Shown: piece by piece, positions 51,276 to 60,170 of the stretch
How positions within the stretch are numbered: the stretch's first letter is position 1
Layout: the number at the start of each line of letters is the position of its first letter
Assembly (NCBI RefSeq): GCF_048001765.1
Contig: NZ_CP181447.1
Coordinates: forward strand, 992,001 to 1,056,000
DNA length: 64,000 nucleotides
Source of the DNA: Bombiscardovia asteroides_K
Lineage (GTDB): Bacteria > Actinomycetota > Actinomycetes > Actinomycetales > Bifidobacteriaceae
Direction of reading: 5' to 3'
The notes under the pieces: model-generated
Database searches by the model: none
What the model was told of the DNA's origin: nothing
Seen by the model: the letters and a program-made list of their open reading frames with translations, nothing else
Translations under genes and position numbers: made by a program

Positions 51276-52195
51276 ATGATGGCATGCTCCCGCAGCAGGT
51301 TGCGGGTCAGCCGGGCGGTCTCGCCGGGTGTGGTGCCCACCTTGATGCCGACGGACTCTAGCACTTCCTTCTTGTCGGCGGCCGTGCCCTTGCCGCCCGA
51401 GATGATGGCCCCGGCGTGGCCCATCTGCTTGCCCTCCGGGGCGGTGAAGCCGGCGATATAGGCCACGATGGGCTTAGTCATGTGGGTGGAGGCCCAGTGG
51501 GCGGCCTCCTGTTCGGCAGAGCCGCCGATTTCGCCGATCATGACGCAGGCCTTGGTCTCAGGATCGCGGTTGAAAGCCTGCAGGGCCTCCAGCATGGTGG
51601 TGCCGACGATGGGGTCGCCGCCGATGCCCAGGCAGGCGGTGAAGCCGATGGAGGACAACTCCCCCATGAGCTGATAGGTCAGGGTGCCGGACTTGGAGAC
51701 CAGGCCGAGCGGGCCTCGACCGGCGATGCCCTGCGGGATGATGCCCAGGTCCACGCCAACGCCGTTGGGCCGGTCGGACATGGTCATCAGTCCCGGGCAG
51801 TTGGGGCCGACGATGCGGCAGCCGTGTTCCTTGGCCAGGGCCACGCAGTATGCGGTATCGGCCACGGGAATACCCTCTGTGATGACCACGATCAGGGTGA
51901 TGCCGGCTTCTATGGCCTCGACCATGGCATCCTTAGCGAACCTGGGCGGGACAAAGACCACAGAGGTGCGGGCTCCGGTCGCCTGGCGGGCGGTTGCGCA
52001 GTCGGCGTATACGGGCACATGACGGGTCTGGCCGTCCGGACCGTCGAAGTCGACCGTCATTCCGGCCTTGCGGGCGTTGACTCCAGCCACGATGTTGGTG
52101 CCTGCCGCCATCATGCGGGCCGTGTGGACCATGCCCTGGTGACCGGTCATGCCCTGGACAATGACGGGGGCGCCGTCTTCAACGAAGAGGGTCAT
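51272..52195 (-). CDS. sucD: Succinyl-CoA ligase, alpha subunit
   Basis: A 307-residue protein. CoA-binding domain VQGMTGHQGMVHTARMMAAG, ligase domain with RIVGPNCPGLMTMSDRPNGV and the phosphohistidine motif KQMGHAGAIISGGKGTA (active-site His). ATGA overlaps with sucC on one side and DUF6350 on the other make one translational unit. Bifidobacteria lack a full TCA cycle, so the enzyme may mainly serve succinyl-CoA supply. Confidence 0.96.
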   Translation of the reverse strand: MTLFVEDGAPVIVQGMTGHQGMVHTARMMAAGTNIVAGVNARKAGMTVDFDGPDGQTRHVPVYADCATARQATGARTSVVFVPPRFAKDAMVEAIEAGITLIVVITEGIPVADTAYCVALAKEHGCRIVGPNCPGLMTMSDRPNGVGVDLGIIPQGIAGRGPLGLVSKSGTLTYQLMGELSSIGFTACLGIGGDPIVGTTMLEALQAFNRDPETKACVMIGEIGGSAEQEAAHWASTHMTKPIVAYIAGFTAPEGKQMGHAGAIISGGKGTAADKKEVLESVGIKVGTTPGETARLTRNLLREHAII

Positions 52196-53406
52196 CGTCC
52201 CGTCTCCTTTCCTACCTGAGCGGCCAGGGCCACGGCCTGGTCCGCCGCCTCCTCCATGGTGCGGGCCACCTTGAGCCGAGGCTGTTGGGCCTTGGCCAGC
52301 AGGTCCAGTCCCTCGGCAGCCTCATTGCCGTCGAAGCGGACCACGATGGGCCGGTCGTCGTTCTGGTCTTGCTCGCCCGTAGCATTCACGGCTGCCAGGA
52401 TGCCCTGTGCCACCTGCTGGCAGGAGGTGATGCCCCCATAGACATTGACCATGACCGAACGGACCTTGGGGTCGGAGAGGACCACGTCCAGGCTGGTGCG
52501 CATGACCTCGGGCGAGGCGCCACCGCCGATGTCAAGGAAGTTGGCCGGTCCTATATGGACGCCCTGGCGCTGTCCTGACCCGGCCACCGCATCCAAGGAG
52601 CTCATGACCAGTCCCGCGCCATTGCCGATGACGCCCACCTGACCGTCCAGATGGACGTAGTGCAGGCCTGCGGCCTTGGCCTTGGCTTCCAGTGGGTCAA
52701 CCTGAGCCGGGTCCGTGAAGCGCTTCCAGCCGTCGTGCCGGAAGGCTGCGTTCCCGTCCAGGGAGATCTTGGCATCGAGGGCGTCCAGGTGCTTGGTGGC
52801 CTCGTCGTCCGGGTCGCCCACCTTGGCCAGGGGGTTGATTTCGACCAGGGTTGCATCGCTGTCCTGGAAGGTGTGCCACATGCCCAGAAGAATCTGCGCA
52901 GCCTGCTCCAGATCGGCATGGTAGAAGCCGATGCGCTCGGCCATGGTGCGGGCGGCTTGTCTGTCGAAATCCTCCAGTGGGCCGATATGCAGGCGCCGGA
53001 CCGATTCGGGATGCTCGCGGGCGATGGTCTCAACCTCGGTGCCACCGCTGGCCGTGGCCAGGACATCGTAGTCCCGGGAGGTGCGGTCCACTGAGATGGA
53101 CAGGTAGTACTCGTGCAGGATGTTGCGGGCTTCGGTGACCAGAATCCCGCTGACCGGATGACCGTCGATGTTCATGGGCAGGATAGCCTCGGCCAAGGCC
53201 ACAGCCTGCTCGTGATTCTCGGCCCGCTTGACGGCTCCCGCCTGCCCCCTATGACCGATGGTGGCCTGACCCTTGATCATGCAGGGGTAGCCGATGACAT
53301 CGGCCGCCTGGCCGGCCTCTTCTGCCGTTGAGGCATAGATGGCCCTGGGCTGGGAGATGCCATGTTCAGCGAGCAGTTGCCTGGCCTGATATTCGTACAA
53401 ATCCAT
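52192..53406 (-). CDS. sucC: Succinyl-CoA ligase, beta subunit
   Basis: A 404-residue ATP-grasp protein: MDLYEYQARQLLAEHGISQP, PCMIKGQATIGHRGQAGAVK, VEINPLAKVGD and IGNGAGLVMSSLDAV. It binds the nucleotide and, with SucD, interconverts succinyl-CoA and succinate with ATP/GTP synthesis. Overlaps sucD by ATGA. apt lies 22 bp upstream on the same strand and may share the transcript. Confidence 0.96.
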   Translation of the reverse strand: MDLYEYQARQLLAEHGISQPRAIYASTAEEAGQAADVIGYPCMIKGQATIGHRGQAGAVKRAENHEQAVALAEAILPMNIDGHPVSGILVTEARNILHEYYLSISVDRTSRDYDVLATASGGTEVETIAREHPESVRRLHIGPLEDFDRQAARTMAERIGFYHADLEQAAQILLGMWHTFQDSDATLVEINPLAKVGDPDDEATKHLDALDAKISLDGNAAFRHDGWKRFTDPAQVDPLEAKAKAAGLHYVHLDGQVGVIGNGAGLVMSSLDAVAGSGQRQGVHIGPANFLDIGGGASPEVMRTSLDVVLSDPKVRSVMVNVYGGITSCQQVAQGILAAVNATGEQDQNDDRPIVVRFDGNEAAEGLDLLAKAQQPRLKVARTMEEAADQAVALAAQVGKETGR

Positions 53407-53428
53407 GATGGAAGTCCCCCAATTGTGC

Positions 53429-54013
53429 TCAGGCGGGCATGTTCATCAGGCAGGTGACCGGATAGGCACCCAGGGCCTTGCGGCCGTCCAGACCGTTGAG
53501 CTCCATGACGAAGCTGAAACCAGCCACCTGGCCTCCGGCCTGCTCCACCAGACGTGCAGCCGCCTGGGCGGAACCGCCGGTGGCGATCAGATCGTCCACT
53601 ATCAGGACTCGCTGGCCTGGTTTTAGGCAGCCCTGCTCGATTTCGATGCGGGCGTTGCCGTATTCGAGGGCGTATTCCTGGCTGTAGGTGGGGTCAGGGA
53701 GCTTTCCGGCCTTGCGCATGGGCAGGAAGCCCTTGCCCAGATCGCTGGCAAGCTGGGGACCGATCAGAAAGCCGCGTGCCTCAAGGCCGGCTACCAGGTC
53801 GAAATCCTCTGGCTTCACGGGCAGGGTGCGCTTCATGGCGTCGAGGATGATGGCCAATCCCCTGGGATCCGACATGGCCGGGATGAAGTCCCTGAAAAGG
53901 ATCCCCTGTTTGGGAAAGTCCGGAATGGTACGGATCAATGAGATCAGATAAGCGGCGTCGTCATCGCCCACCTGCTTAAGTTCTCCAACCTTGATATCGT
54001 CCGATTGAGCCAT
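53429..54013 (-). CDS. apt: Adenine phosphoribosyltransferase
   Basis: A 194-residue type I phosphoribosyltransferase. PRPP motif VLIVDDLIATGGSAQAA, with LVAGLEARGFLIGPQLASDL and RKAGKLPD upstream as in all Apt proteins. Salvages adenine to AMP. In many actinobacteria apt follows yajC-secD-secF; here it is next to yajC with no secD or secF between them. Confidence 0.95.
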   Translation of the reverse strand: MAQSDDIKVGELKQVGDDDAAYLISLIRTIPDFPKQGILFRDFIPAMSDPRGLAIILDAMKRTLPVKPEDFDLVAGLEARGFLIGPQLASDLGKGFLPMRKAGKLPDPTYSQEYALEYGNARIEIEQGCLKPGQRVLIVDDLIATGGSAQAAARLVEQAGGQVAGFSFVMELNGLDGRKALGAYPVTCLMNMPA

Positions 54014-54062
54014 GATCTTCTTTCTGTCTTGCTCCTAGGAAGTGGTTGCCGGGGCCATCATA

Positions 54063-54118
54063 CGCGCGCTGCGTTTCCGTTCAGAATCAGCCTGACGGAA
54101 GGTGTGGCGCGCGCATGA
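54063..54118 (-). terminator. Imperfect hairpin after yajC
   Basis: TTTCCGTTCAG and CTGACGGAAG pair around a short loop, extended by CGCGCGC/GCGCGCG outside. It ends three bases from the yajC stop; weak T content, so moderate support only. Confidence 0.4.
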
Positions 54119-54121
54119 GTT

Positions 54122-54694
54122 TCAGGACTTGGCGGAAGTCAAATCTGAAGCCTTGGATTCTTTGGATTCATCGGAATCCTTGGACGCATCCGAATCGGCG
54201 GCATCATCGGATTTCTCCGTAGTCTCTGCCTTTTTTGATTCGTCTTCAGGCTCCGGTTCGGAATCCGACTTGGATTCGGCCTCATCCTTGCGCTCTGAAG
54301 CGGCAAAGTTCTGTGTGGCGGTATCGTCGGCGTTGTCATCGTCTTCAGCGGCGGTGACCTCGGCGGGAGCATCCGCGTCCTCGGGCAGGGGGTTGCCGTT
54401 TTCGTCAACCTCGTCGTCGTGGATGTAGGCGGGTACGATGGGGGGCTTGGTGATGGCCTGGATACGCCAGCGGGACAGCGAACCCTCGGAGTCAATGACC
54501 ACCTGCTCCTTCTCCAGGTCCACGGAGACGATCTTGCCCAGAAGACCTTGGGTGGTGGCCACCTCGTCACCGGGCTGCAGGGACTGGCGGAAGTCCCGTA
54601 TGGCTTCCTGCTGTTGCTTGCTCTTGCGGGAGCTTCCCCACATCATGGCGATCATCAGGGCGATGATGACGATCATGAAAATCATGGATCCCAT
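54122..54694 (-). CDS. yajC: Preprotein translocase subunit YajC with acidic tail
   Basis: A 190-residue protein; start ATG 54694 after AGGAG. The N-terminal helix MIFMIVIIALMIAMMW and the YajC domain (QQEAIRDFRQSLQPGDEVAT, IVSVDLEKEQVVIDSEG) are typical. The last 90 residues are unusually acidic (AEVTAAEDDDNADDTATQNF, ESKSDSEPEPEDESKKAETT). YajC joins SecDF at the translocon; secD and secF are absent from this neighbourhood. Confidence 0.92.
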   Translation of the reverse strand: MGSMIFMIVIIALMIAMMWGSSRKSKQQQEAIRDFRQSLQPGDEVATTQGLLGKIVSVDLEKEQVVIDSEGSLSRWRIQAITKPPIVPAYIHDDEVDENGNPLPEDADAPAEVTAAEDDDNADDTATQNFAASERKDEAESKSDSEPEPEDESKKAETTEKSDDAADSDASKDSDESKESKASDLTSAKS

Positions 54695-54760
54695 GGTTGT
54701 TTCCACTCCTTGTTTCGACGGGTATCAAACGGCGATATACATTGCTGCGAAGACCCCAGT

Positions 54761-55837
54761 CTAGAACAGCTTCATGACATCCTCGGGCGGTTTGCGGCCC
54801 AAGTGCTCCCAGGCCCTGGAGGTGGCTACACGCCCTTTGGGTGTGCGTACCAGGAAGCCCTCGCGCACCAAGTAGGGTTCACAGACCGTCTCGACGGTTT
54901 CGGCCTCCTCGCCTACCATGGCGGCCAGGTTGTTCAGGCCCACGGGACCGCCGTCGAAACTGTTGACGATGGCCTTGAGAACGGCCAGATCGAGGCGGTC
55001 CAGCCCCTCGGAGTCAATCTGGTAGAGGGCCAGGGCCTGCTTGACGTCATCAGGGCCGACCTCGGGAAGATCGTGGACTATGGCCCAGTCGCGCACACGG
55101 CGCAACAAGCGGTTGGCGATCCTGGGCGTGCCGCGGGAGCGCAGGGCCAGCTGATGGGCGGCGTCATCCCGCAGGACGATGCCCAGGACCTTGGCCGACC
55201 GCTCGACCAGCTTCTCCAGCTCGTCCTGCGGGTAGAAGTCCAGATGGGCGGTGAAGCCAAAACGGGCGCGCAGGGGCGATGGCAGCATGCCCTCGCGGGT
55301 GGTGGCGCCGATGACCGTGAACCTGGGCAGGGTCAGCGGAATGGAGGAGGCTCCTGGGCCCTTGCCCACCATGACATCCACCCGGAAATCCTCCATGGCG
55401 ATGTAGAGCAGCTCCTCGGCGGCCCTGGGCAGGCGGTGGATCTCGTCTATGAAGAGCACCTCGCCGGCCTCCAGGGAGCTGAGGATGGAGGCGAGGTCGC
55501 CAGCGTGCTGAACAGCCGGCCCTGAGGTGACACGGATGGGCACCTCCAGCTCGTGGGCAACGATCATGGCCAGGGTGGTCTTGCCCAGGCCTGGAGGACC
55601 TGCCAGAAGGATGTGATCCGGAGCCACATCCCGCTTTTTGGCGGCCTTCAGGAAGAGCCCCAGCTGTGCCTTGAGCCTGGGCTGGCCAATGAACCCGTCC
55701 AGAGTTTCAGGACGCAGCTCCTCGTCGCTGACCGGCTCGCCTTCGATTGGTCTGGCCGAGACCATCCGCAGGGATTCCTTCTGGGCCTCGCCGTTCTGGG
55801 AGTCGATGTACCCCGTAGACATCTGCTTGTTGGCCAT
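54761..55837 (-). CDS. ruvB: Holliday junction branch migration ATPase RuvB
   Basis: A 358-residue AAA+ motor. Walker A ILLAGPPGLGKTTLAMIVA, Walker B LFIDEIHRLPRAAEELLY, sensor 1 FTVIGATTREGMLPSPLRAR (arginine finger region) and a winged-helix end (EPYLVREGFLVRTPKGRVAT). Works with RuvA. Four bases separate it from ruvA. Confidence 0.97.
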   Translation of the reverse strand: MANKQMSTGYIDSQNGEAQKESLRMVSARPIEGEPVSDEELRPETLDGFIGQPRLKAQLGLFLKAAKKRDVAPDHILLAGPPGLGKTTLAMIVAHELEVPIRVTSGPAVQHAGDLASILSSLEAGEVLFIDEIHRLPRAAEELLYIAMEDFRVDVMVGKGPGASSIPLTLPRFTVIGATTREGMLPSPLRARFGFTAHLDFYPQDELEKLVERSAKVLGIVLRDDAAHQLALRSRGTPRIANRLLRRVRDWAIVHDLPEVGPDDVKQALALYQIDSEGLDRLDLAVLKAIVNSFDGGPVGLNNLAAMVGEEAETVETVCEPYLVREGFLVRTPKGRVATSRAWEHLGRKPPEDVMKLF

Positions 55838-55840
55838 GGG

Positions 55841-56452
55841 TCAGCGCCCCCTGTCCAGCCGGGTCAGAGCCTGCTTGAGCACCTTGGGAATGTCGGCCGA
55901 CTGCAGGGGCAGGGTGTAGTCGCCCTCGCTGCAGGTCTGCTCCACGGCCTGCTCGGCATCACGCTGCAGCCAACCCAGGGAGATCAGTCCCTCAACCACC
56001 TGGTGGGCGCCATCGTCGGTCTGGGCGGGTCCCTGCTTGCCTGTGCCGGCATCCAGATCCAACTTGCCGGAGAGTTCGAGGATGATCTTCTGAGCGCCCT
56101 TCTTTCCCAGGCCCGGCGCACGGGACAGGGCCGCAGCATCGCCGTCGGCCACGGCCTGGGCCAGCTGGTCCGAGTTCAGGGTGGCGAGGATGGACAGGGC
56201 CACGCGCGGTCCGATGCCGCTGACCTTCTGCAGCTGGGCGAAGAGGGATTTGGACGTGCGGCTGAGGAATCCGTAGAGGGTCAGCGCGTCCTGGGTCAGG
56301 GACAGGGCGGTGTAGACAGTGACCGTGGATTCGGCCCGCATGGAAGCCAAGTCCGATTGGGGCATGCGCACCTCGAAACCCACCCCTGAAACATCGATGA
56401 TGGCAGAGCCTGTTTCGATGGCGGCCACCCGCCCGGTCAGCATTGCCAGCAC
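55841..56452 (-). CDS. ruvA: Holliday junction DNA-binding protein RuvA
   Basis: A 203-residue protein with the OB-fold domain (MLAMLTGRVAAIETGSAIID), tandem HhH motifs (LFAQLQKVSGIGPRVALSIL; ALSRAPGLGKKGAQKIILEL) and the C-terminal RuvB-contacting domain (DGAHQVVEGLISLGWLQRDA). Holds the four-way junction open for RuvB. Part of ruvC-ruvA-ruvB. Confidence 0.96.
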   Translation of the reverse strand: MLAMLTGRVAAIETGSAIIDVSGVGFEVRMPQSDLASMRAESTVTVYTALSLTQDALTLYGFLSRTSKSLFAQLQKVSGIGPRVALSILATLNSDQLAQAVADGDAAALSRAPGLGKKGAQKIILELSGKLDLDAGTGKQGPAQTDDGAHQVVEGLISLGWLQRDAEQAVEQTCSEGDYTLPLQSADIPKVLKQALTRLDRGR

Positions 56453-56494
56453 TTGATCACCCCTCGATGAAATCGAACGTCTGTTCGAATCAGC

Positions 56495-57076
56495 TTACAT
56501 GTCTCGCTGGACTCCCCGGTGCCTGCCGTACTTTGCAGAGGCTTCGGCCCACTGACGCTGGGCCTGGGTCAGATGCTCCTCGCGTTCCCCGCCCTGGATG
56601 GCTCCAGCAGGCCTTAAGGCATGGCAAATCGCCTGGGCCAGAGCATCGGCGGCATCAGCGGGCTTGGGCAGTTGGTTGAGCCCTAGGATGCGGGCCACCA
56701 TCCGCTGCACCTGGATTTTGTCAGCCTGCCCGTTGCCGGTCACGGCCATCTTGGCCTCGGTGGGGGTGTGCAGGGCCACGGGAATCCCCCGCTGCGCCGC
56801 CCCCAGCATGGCCAGCCCCGCAGCCTGGGCGGTTCCCAGCACGGTGTTGTGGTTGGACTGGGCGAAGACCCGCTCGATGGATACCACGTCGGGGCTGAAA
56901 CGGTCCAGGGCGGCCGTCAGCCCCTGGTAGATGGCCAGCAGGCGCAGGTCCTGGCTCTGTTCGGGGTCCGAACGCACGACGTCCACATGAACAAAGGAAA
57001 GCCGGCGCGATGCACCGGCTTCAATAACGCCAACGCCGCATCGGGTGAGCCCCGGATCGACGCCGAGAACGATCAT
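56495..57076 (-). CDS. ruvC: Holliday junction resolvase RuvC
   Basis: A 193-residue RNase H-fold nuclease: GVDPGLTRCGVGVI with the first catalytic Asp, VSIERVFAQSNHNTVLGTAQ with the Glu, and KPADAADALAQAICH with the last Asp pair. The C-terminal tail is longer than in E. coli. Cuts Holliday junctions after branch migration. Encoded four bases after yebC. Confidence 0.96.
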   Translation of the reverse strand: MIVLGVDPGLTRCGVGVIEAGASRRLSFVHVDVVRSDPEQSQDLRLLAIYQGLTAALDRFSPDVVSIERVFAQSNHNTVLGTAQAAGLAMLGAAQRGIPVALHTPTEAKMAVTGNGQADKIQVQRMVARILGLNQLPKPADAADALAQAICHALRPAGAIQGGEREEHLTQAQRQWAEASAKYGRHRGVQRDM

Positions 57077-57080
57077 GAGG

Positions 57081-57836
57081 TCACTCGTCGTCCAATTGGG
57101 CCATAACCTCGTCGGGGGCGGTCCAGTTGCTGTAGATCTCCTGCACGTCGTCCAGGTCGTCCAGGTTGTCGATCAGCTTGGAGACCTTGCGGGCGGAGTC
57201 CAGGTCCAGGGTGACCTCGCTCTTGGGGTTGAGGACCAGATCGGCGGAGTCGTAGTCCATGCCGGCATCCTGCAGGGCCTTACGGACTGTGACCATGTCA
57301 CCGGGGGCAGTCAGCACGGTGTAGCTGTCGCCGTTGTCTTGCACGTCCTCGGCACCGGCCTCGGCGGCCTTCTCGAAGACCGTATCGTAGTCCAGGCCCT
57401 CCGAGGGGACGATGATCTGGCCCTTGCGTTCGAAGTTGAAGCTGACCGACCCGTTCTGGGCCAGGGAGCCACCGCCCTTGGTCAGGGTGGAACGGACCTC
57501 GGCGGCCGCACGGTTGCGGTTATCGGTCAGGCACTCGATGATGATGCCCACGCCGGCAGGAGCGTAGCCCTCGTAGACTATGCTCTCATAGTTGGCCGCT
57601 CCGGCCTCCTCGCCCGAGCCGCGCTTGACGGCCCTGGTGATGTTGTCCGCGGGCACGGAGGACTTCTTGGCCTTGACGATGGCGTCGTAGAGGGTGGGGT
57701 TGCCGTCGGGGTCACCGCCGCCGGTGCGGGCAGCGATCTCGATGTTCTTGATCAGCTTGGCGAAGAGCTTGCCACGCTTGGCGTCGATGGCTGCTTTCTT
57801 GTGCTTGGTGGTCGCCCACTTCGAATGCCCTGACAT
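57081..57836 (-). CDS. YebC/PmpR-family protein
   Basis: A 251-residue protein (MSGHSKWATTKHKKAAIDAK; GGDPDGNPTLYDAIVKAKKS; GPGGV-type FECLTDNRNRAAAEVRS). YebC proteins bind DNA or the ribosome and are reported as transcriptional regulators and as factors relieving proline-stretch stalling; the precise role here is open. Located before ruvC in nearly all bacteria that have both, which matches this order. Confidence 0.95.
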   Translation of the reverse strand: MSGHSKWATTKHKKAAIDAKRGKLFAKLIKNIEIAARTGGGDPDGNPTLYDAIVKAKKSSVPADNITRAVKRGSGEEAGAANYESIVYEGYAPAGVGIIIECLTDNRNRAAAEVRSTLTKGGGSLAQNGSVSFNFERKGQIIVPSEGLDYDTVFEKAAEAGAEDVQDNGDSYTVLTAPGDMVTVRKALQDAGMDYDSADLVLNPKSEVTLDLDSARKVSKLIDNLDDLDDVQEIYSNWTAPDEVMAQLDDE

Positions 57837-57897
57837 ATGTCTCCTGACGGTACGAATACGTAAACGAATGGAATTCTAGTTCCGCTCTTTGACAATT

Positions 57898-59181
57898 TTA
57901 CGGGTTTTCAGGCCCTTCCGTGAGGGCTTCATCGTAAGGAGAACCAGCCTTCCGGCCCACCAGTCTGCCCAACAAGCCACGGCGATGATCGGGCCGGGCT
58001 GCCAGGGCCCGGGCATAGACATCCAGAACCTGGTCGGTGACCCGCTCCCAGTCATAGTCGCTGGCCCGACGCATTCCGCACGAGGCCAGGTTCAGGCGGG
58101 CAGATCGGTCATCAAGCAGGTCCAGAACCACCCGGGCGCAGTCCTGGGGGTTTCCGGTGGCGAACAGACGCGCACTGCGCCCGTTCTGGGAGACATCCTT
58201 AAAGGCTGGCAGGTCCGAAGCCACCACCGGGCATCCTGCCGCCATGGCCTCGACCAGCACGATGCCAAAGCTCTCCCCCCCGGTCTGCGGGGCCACATAC
58301 AGATTCAGGCTGTGGTAGAAGGAGGCCTTGTCCTCGTCGCTGATCCGACCCAGGAAGGTGAAGTGCCGGGCCAATCCGGGATCGAAGGCCTCGAGTATCT
58401 TCCGAGCCTCCCCCTGGCCGTCTCCCGCACACAGGAAGCGGGCTCCGGGCACGCGCTGCAGAATGGCAGGTGCGGCCTGGGCCAGAATCTTGAACCCCTT
58501 GCGCTCCTCCTTCATCCGTCCCAGGAATCCGATGGTGGGTTCCCGCTCGCACCCTTGCCATTCCGGGCGTGGCCGGGCATTGCGCAGGGCACTGGTCTCG
58601 ATGCCGTTGGGGATGATCTGGCTGGGTATGCCCGGCTCCAGCAGGTTCTTGGCGTTCTGCATGGCTGAGGGGCTGACGAAGATGGCCTGGCTTATGTTGG
58701 CCAGGTATCGGCGCAGGTAGCGCCTGGTCAGCCTCAGGGCCAGCGGGGTCGAATCGAAGGCCGCATGGAAGGTGGCCACATAGGGGCAGGGAATGAATCC
58801 GGGCCTCAAGGGCTTGTGGCTCAGGGATGGCACCTCGGGCTCGTGCAGGTGCAGAATGTCGAAGTGGCCCTGCCTGACCCACTGCCGGGTCTTGTGGCCG
58901 GCCACGCCGAAGTAGCTCAGGTTGGCCACGGATCCGTTGTAGGGAATGGAGAAGGAGGAACCGGTGGTCTGCACCCAGAGCGGCATGTCCTGTGTGCGTC
59001 GGCCCGGGGCCAGGACCTGCACCTGGTGGCCACGGTCCATAAGATGCCTGGCGAAGTCGCGGATGTGCAGTTGGACGCCGCCCGGGGTCTCGAAGGAATA
59101 GGGTGAGATGATCCCCACCCGCAGAGGCGCCTTGATGGCGGCCCGCTCTGTCTGCTCAGGCCTTTGCTCGGGTGCCTTCAT
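57898..59181 (-). CDS. GT4 glycosyltransferase, phosphatidylinositol mannosyltransferase (PimA-like)
   Basis: A 427-residue GT-B enzyme from ATG 59181 behind GGAGGTGA. Markers: IISPYSFETPGGVQLHIRDF (glycine loop and acceptor site), HLHEPEVPSLSHKPLRPG with the phosphatidylinositol-mannosyltransferase HEP motif, and the Glu-containing ESFGIVLVEAMAAGCPVVAS near the C terminus. Position after pgsA and an acyltransferase gene is the actinobacterial PIM operon order. It overlaps the acyltransferase gene by 26 bases. It would use GDP-mannose to begin phosphatidylinositol mannoside synthesis. Confidence 0.88.
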   Translation of the reverse strand: MKAPEQRPEQTERAAIKAPLRVGIISPYSFETPGGVQLHIRDFARHLMDRGHQVQVLAPGRRTQDMPLWVQTTGSSFSIPYNGSVANLSYFGVAGHKTRQWVRQGHFDILHLHEPEVPSLSHKPLRPGFIPCPYVATFHAAFDSTPLALRLTRRYLRRYLANISQAIFVSPSAMQNAKNLLEPGIPSQIIPNGIETSALRNARPRPEWQGCEREPTIGFLGRMKEERKGFKILAQAAPAILQRVPGARFLCAGDGQGEARKILEAFDPGLARHFTFLGRISDEDKASFYHSLNLYVAPQTGGESFGIVLVEAMAAGCPVVASDLPAFKDVSQNGRSARLFATGNPQDCARVVLDLLDDRSARLNLASCGMRRASDYDWERVTDQVLDVYARALAARPDHRRGLLGRLVGRKAGSPYDEALTEGPENP

Positions 59182-60166
59182 GCCCGTCACCTCCCTTGTT
59201 CTTGGATGCCTGGGCCAGGATGAAGTCCGGCAGGTCGTGCATCCGGGAAAGATCCAGATCCTCGAGGAAAATCGGCTGGAGCATGTGCCAGTCCTCGGGA
59301 TGCTCGCGAATACCCTGGGCCCACTGGTCCACCCAGGCCTGGGTCAGGTCGTTGATGGCCTGCTCCCGGGGCATATCCAGGTAGGGTTCGATGGCGATGG
59401 GCCCGTCCACCTGGCAAACATAGCCGTAGGGGGTCTTGGCCTGCCGGCGGCGCTCCCTCGTCAACCTTTCCCTGTGCATGTTCACGGTATAGAGGGGCAG
59501 ACGGGCATCCAGGGCGATGACGGCAGGACCTGCGGCCACGCGAATCCAGGAGTCGAAGGCCTTGACGAAGACCCCTCGGCGGCTCAGATCGCGGTCGGCC
59601 AGCAGGGGCACCACCTGATTGGGCTCTCGCAGCAGGGTTGTCAGACGGCCGGTGATGTCAGGCTCGCCGGTCAGCAGGATGTTCATGCCCAGGCGGCGAC
59701 GGATGTCCGCAAAGGTGTTGAGCATCCCCTGGTCCCGCAGTCGCTCAGCCACCGTGGTGACCTGACCGACCGTGGAGCAGGCCCAGAAGCCTGCGTAGTC
59801 CCAGTTGCCCTGGTGGCCCATGCCGATGGGCAGGGAGCGCAGGCTGATGTCGGTCTTGGCCGGAGCCGGGTAGGCGTTGCCGCCACCGTGTATGCGTGCC
59901 AGCAGCTGCTCCTTGGTTCGGGCCCCTACGGTCAGAGCCTCGACGAAGTAGACGAAGTAGGAGCGCATGCCCTGGCGTGAGATGTGCCGCAGACTACGAC
60001 GGTCGACCTCTGGCATGACATGGGCCAGGTTGCGCTCCAGCTGTCTGACGCCGCCTATCCGGAAGAGCCAGCAGAGGTCGGCTGCCGCCAGAAAGAGGCC
60101 GCGCAGCAGCCTCTCGGGCACCAGACGCGCGTGCTGCGCCAGAAAGATGAGCAGTCGATCCGGCAT
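59156..60166 (-). CDS. Lipid acyltransferase (LpxL/HtrB superfamily, PatA-like)
   Basis: A 336-residue acyltransferase with an N-terminal membrane-associated part and the catalytic H-x4-D motif GMGHQGNWD (His118, Asp123). Further conserved blocks are VVPLLADRDLSRRGVFVKAF and EPYLDMPREQAINDLTQAWV. Mycobacterial PatA adds a fatty acid to PIM; the gene order here is the same. Ends five bases after pgsA and overlaps the following GT4 gene by 26 bases. Confidence 0.88.
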   Translation of the reverse strand: MPDRLLIFLAQHARLVPERLLRGLFLAAADLCWLFRIGGVRQLERNLAHVMPEVDRRSLRHISRQGMRSYFVYFVEALTVGARTKEQLLARIHGGGNAYPAPAKTDISLRSLPIGMGHQGNWDYAGFWACSTVGQVTTVAERLRDQGMLNTFADIRRRLGMNILLTGEPDITGRLTTLLREPNQVVPLLADRDLSRRGVFVKAFDSWIRVAAGPAVIALDARLPLYTVNMHRERLTRERRRQAKTPYGYVCQVDGPIAIEPYLDMPREQAINDLTQAWVDQWAQGIREHPEDWHMLQPIFLEDLDLSRMHDLPDFILAQASKNKGGDGHEGTRAKA

Positions 60167-60170
60167 AGGC

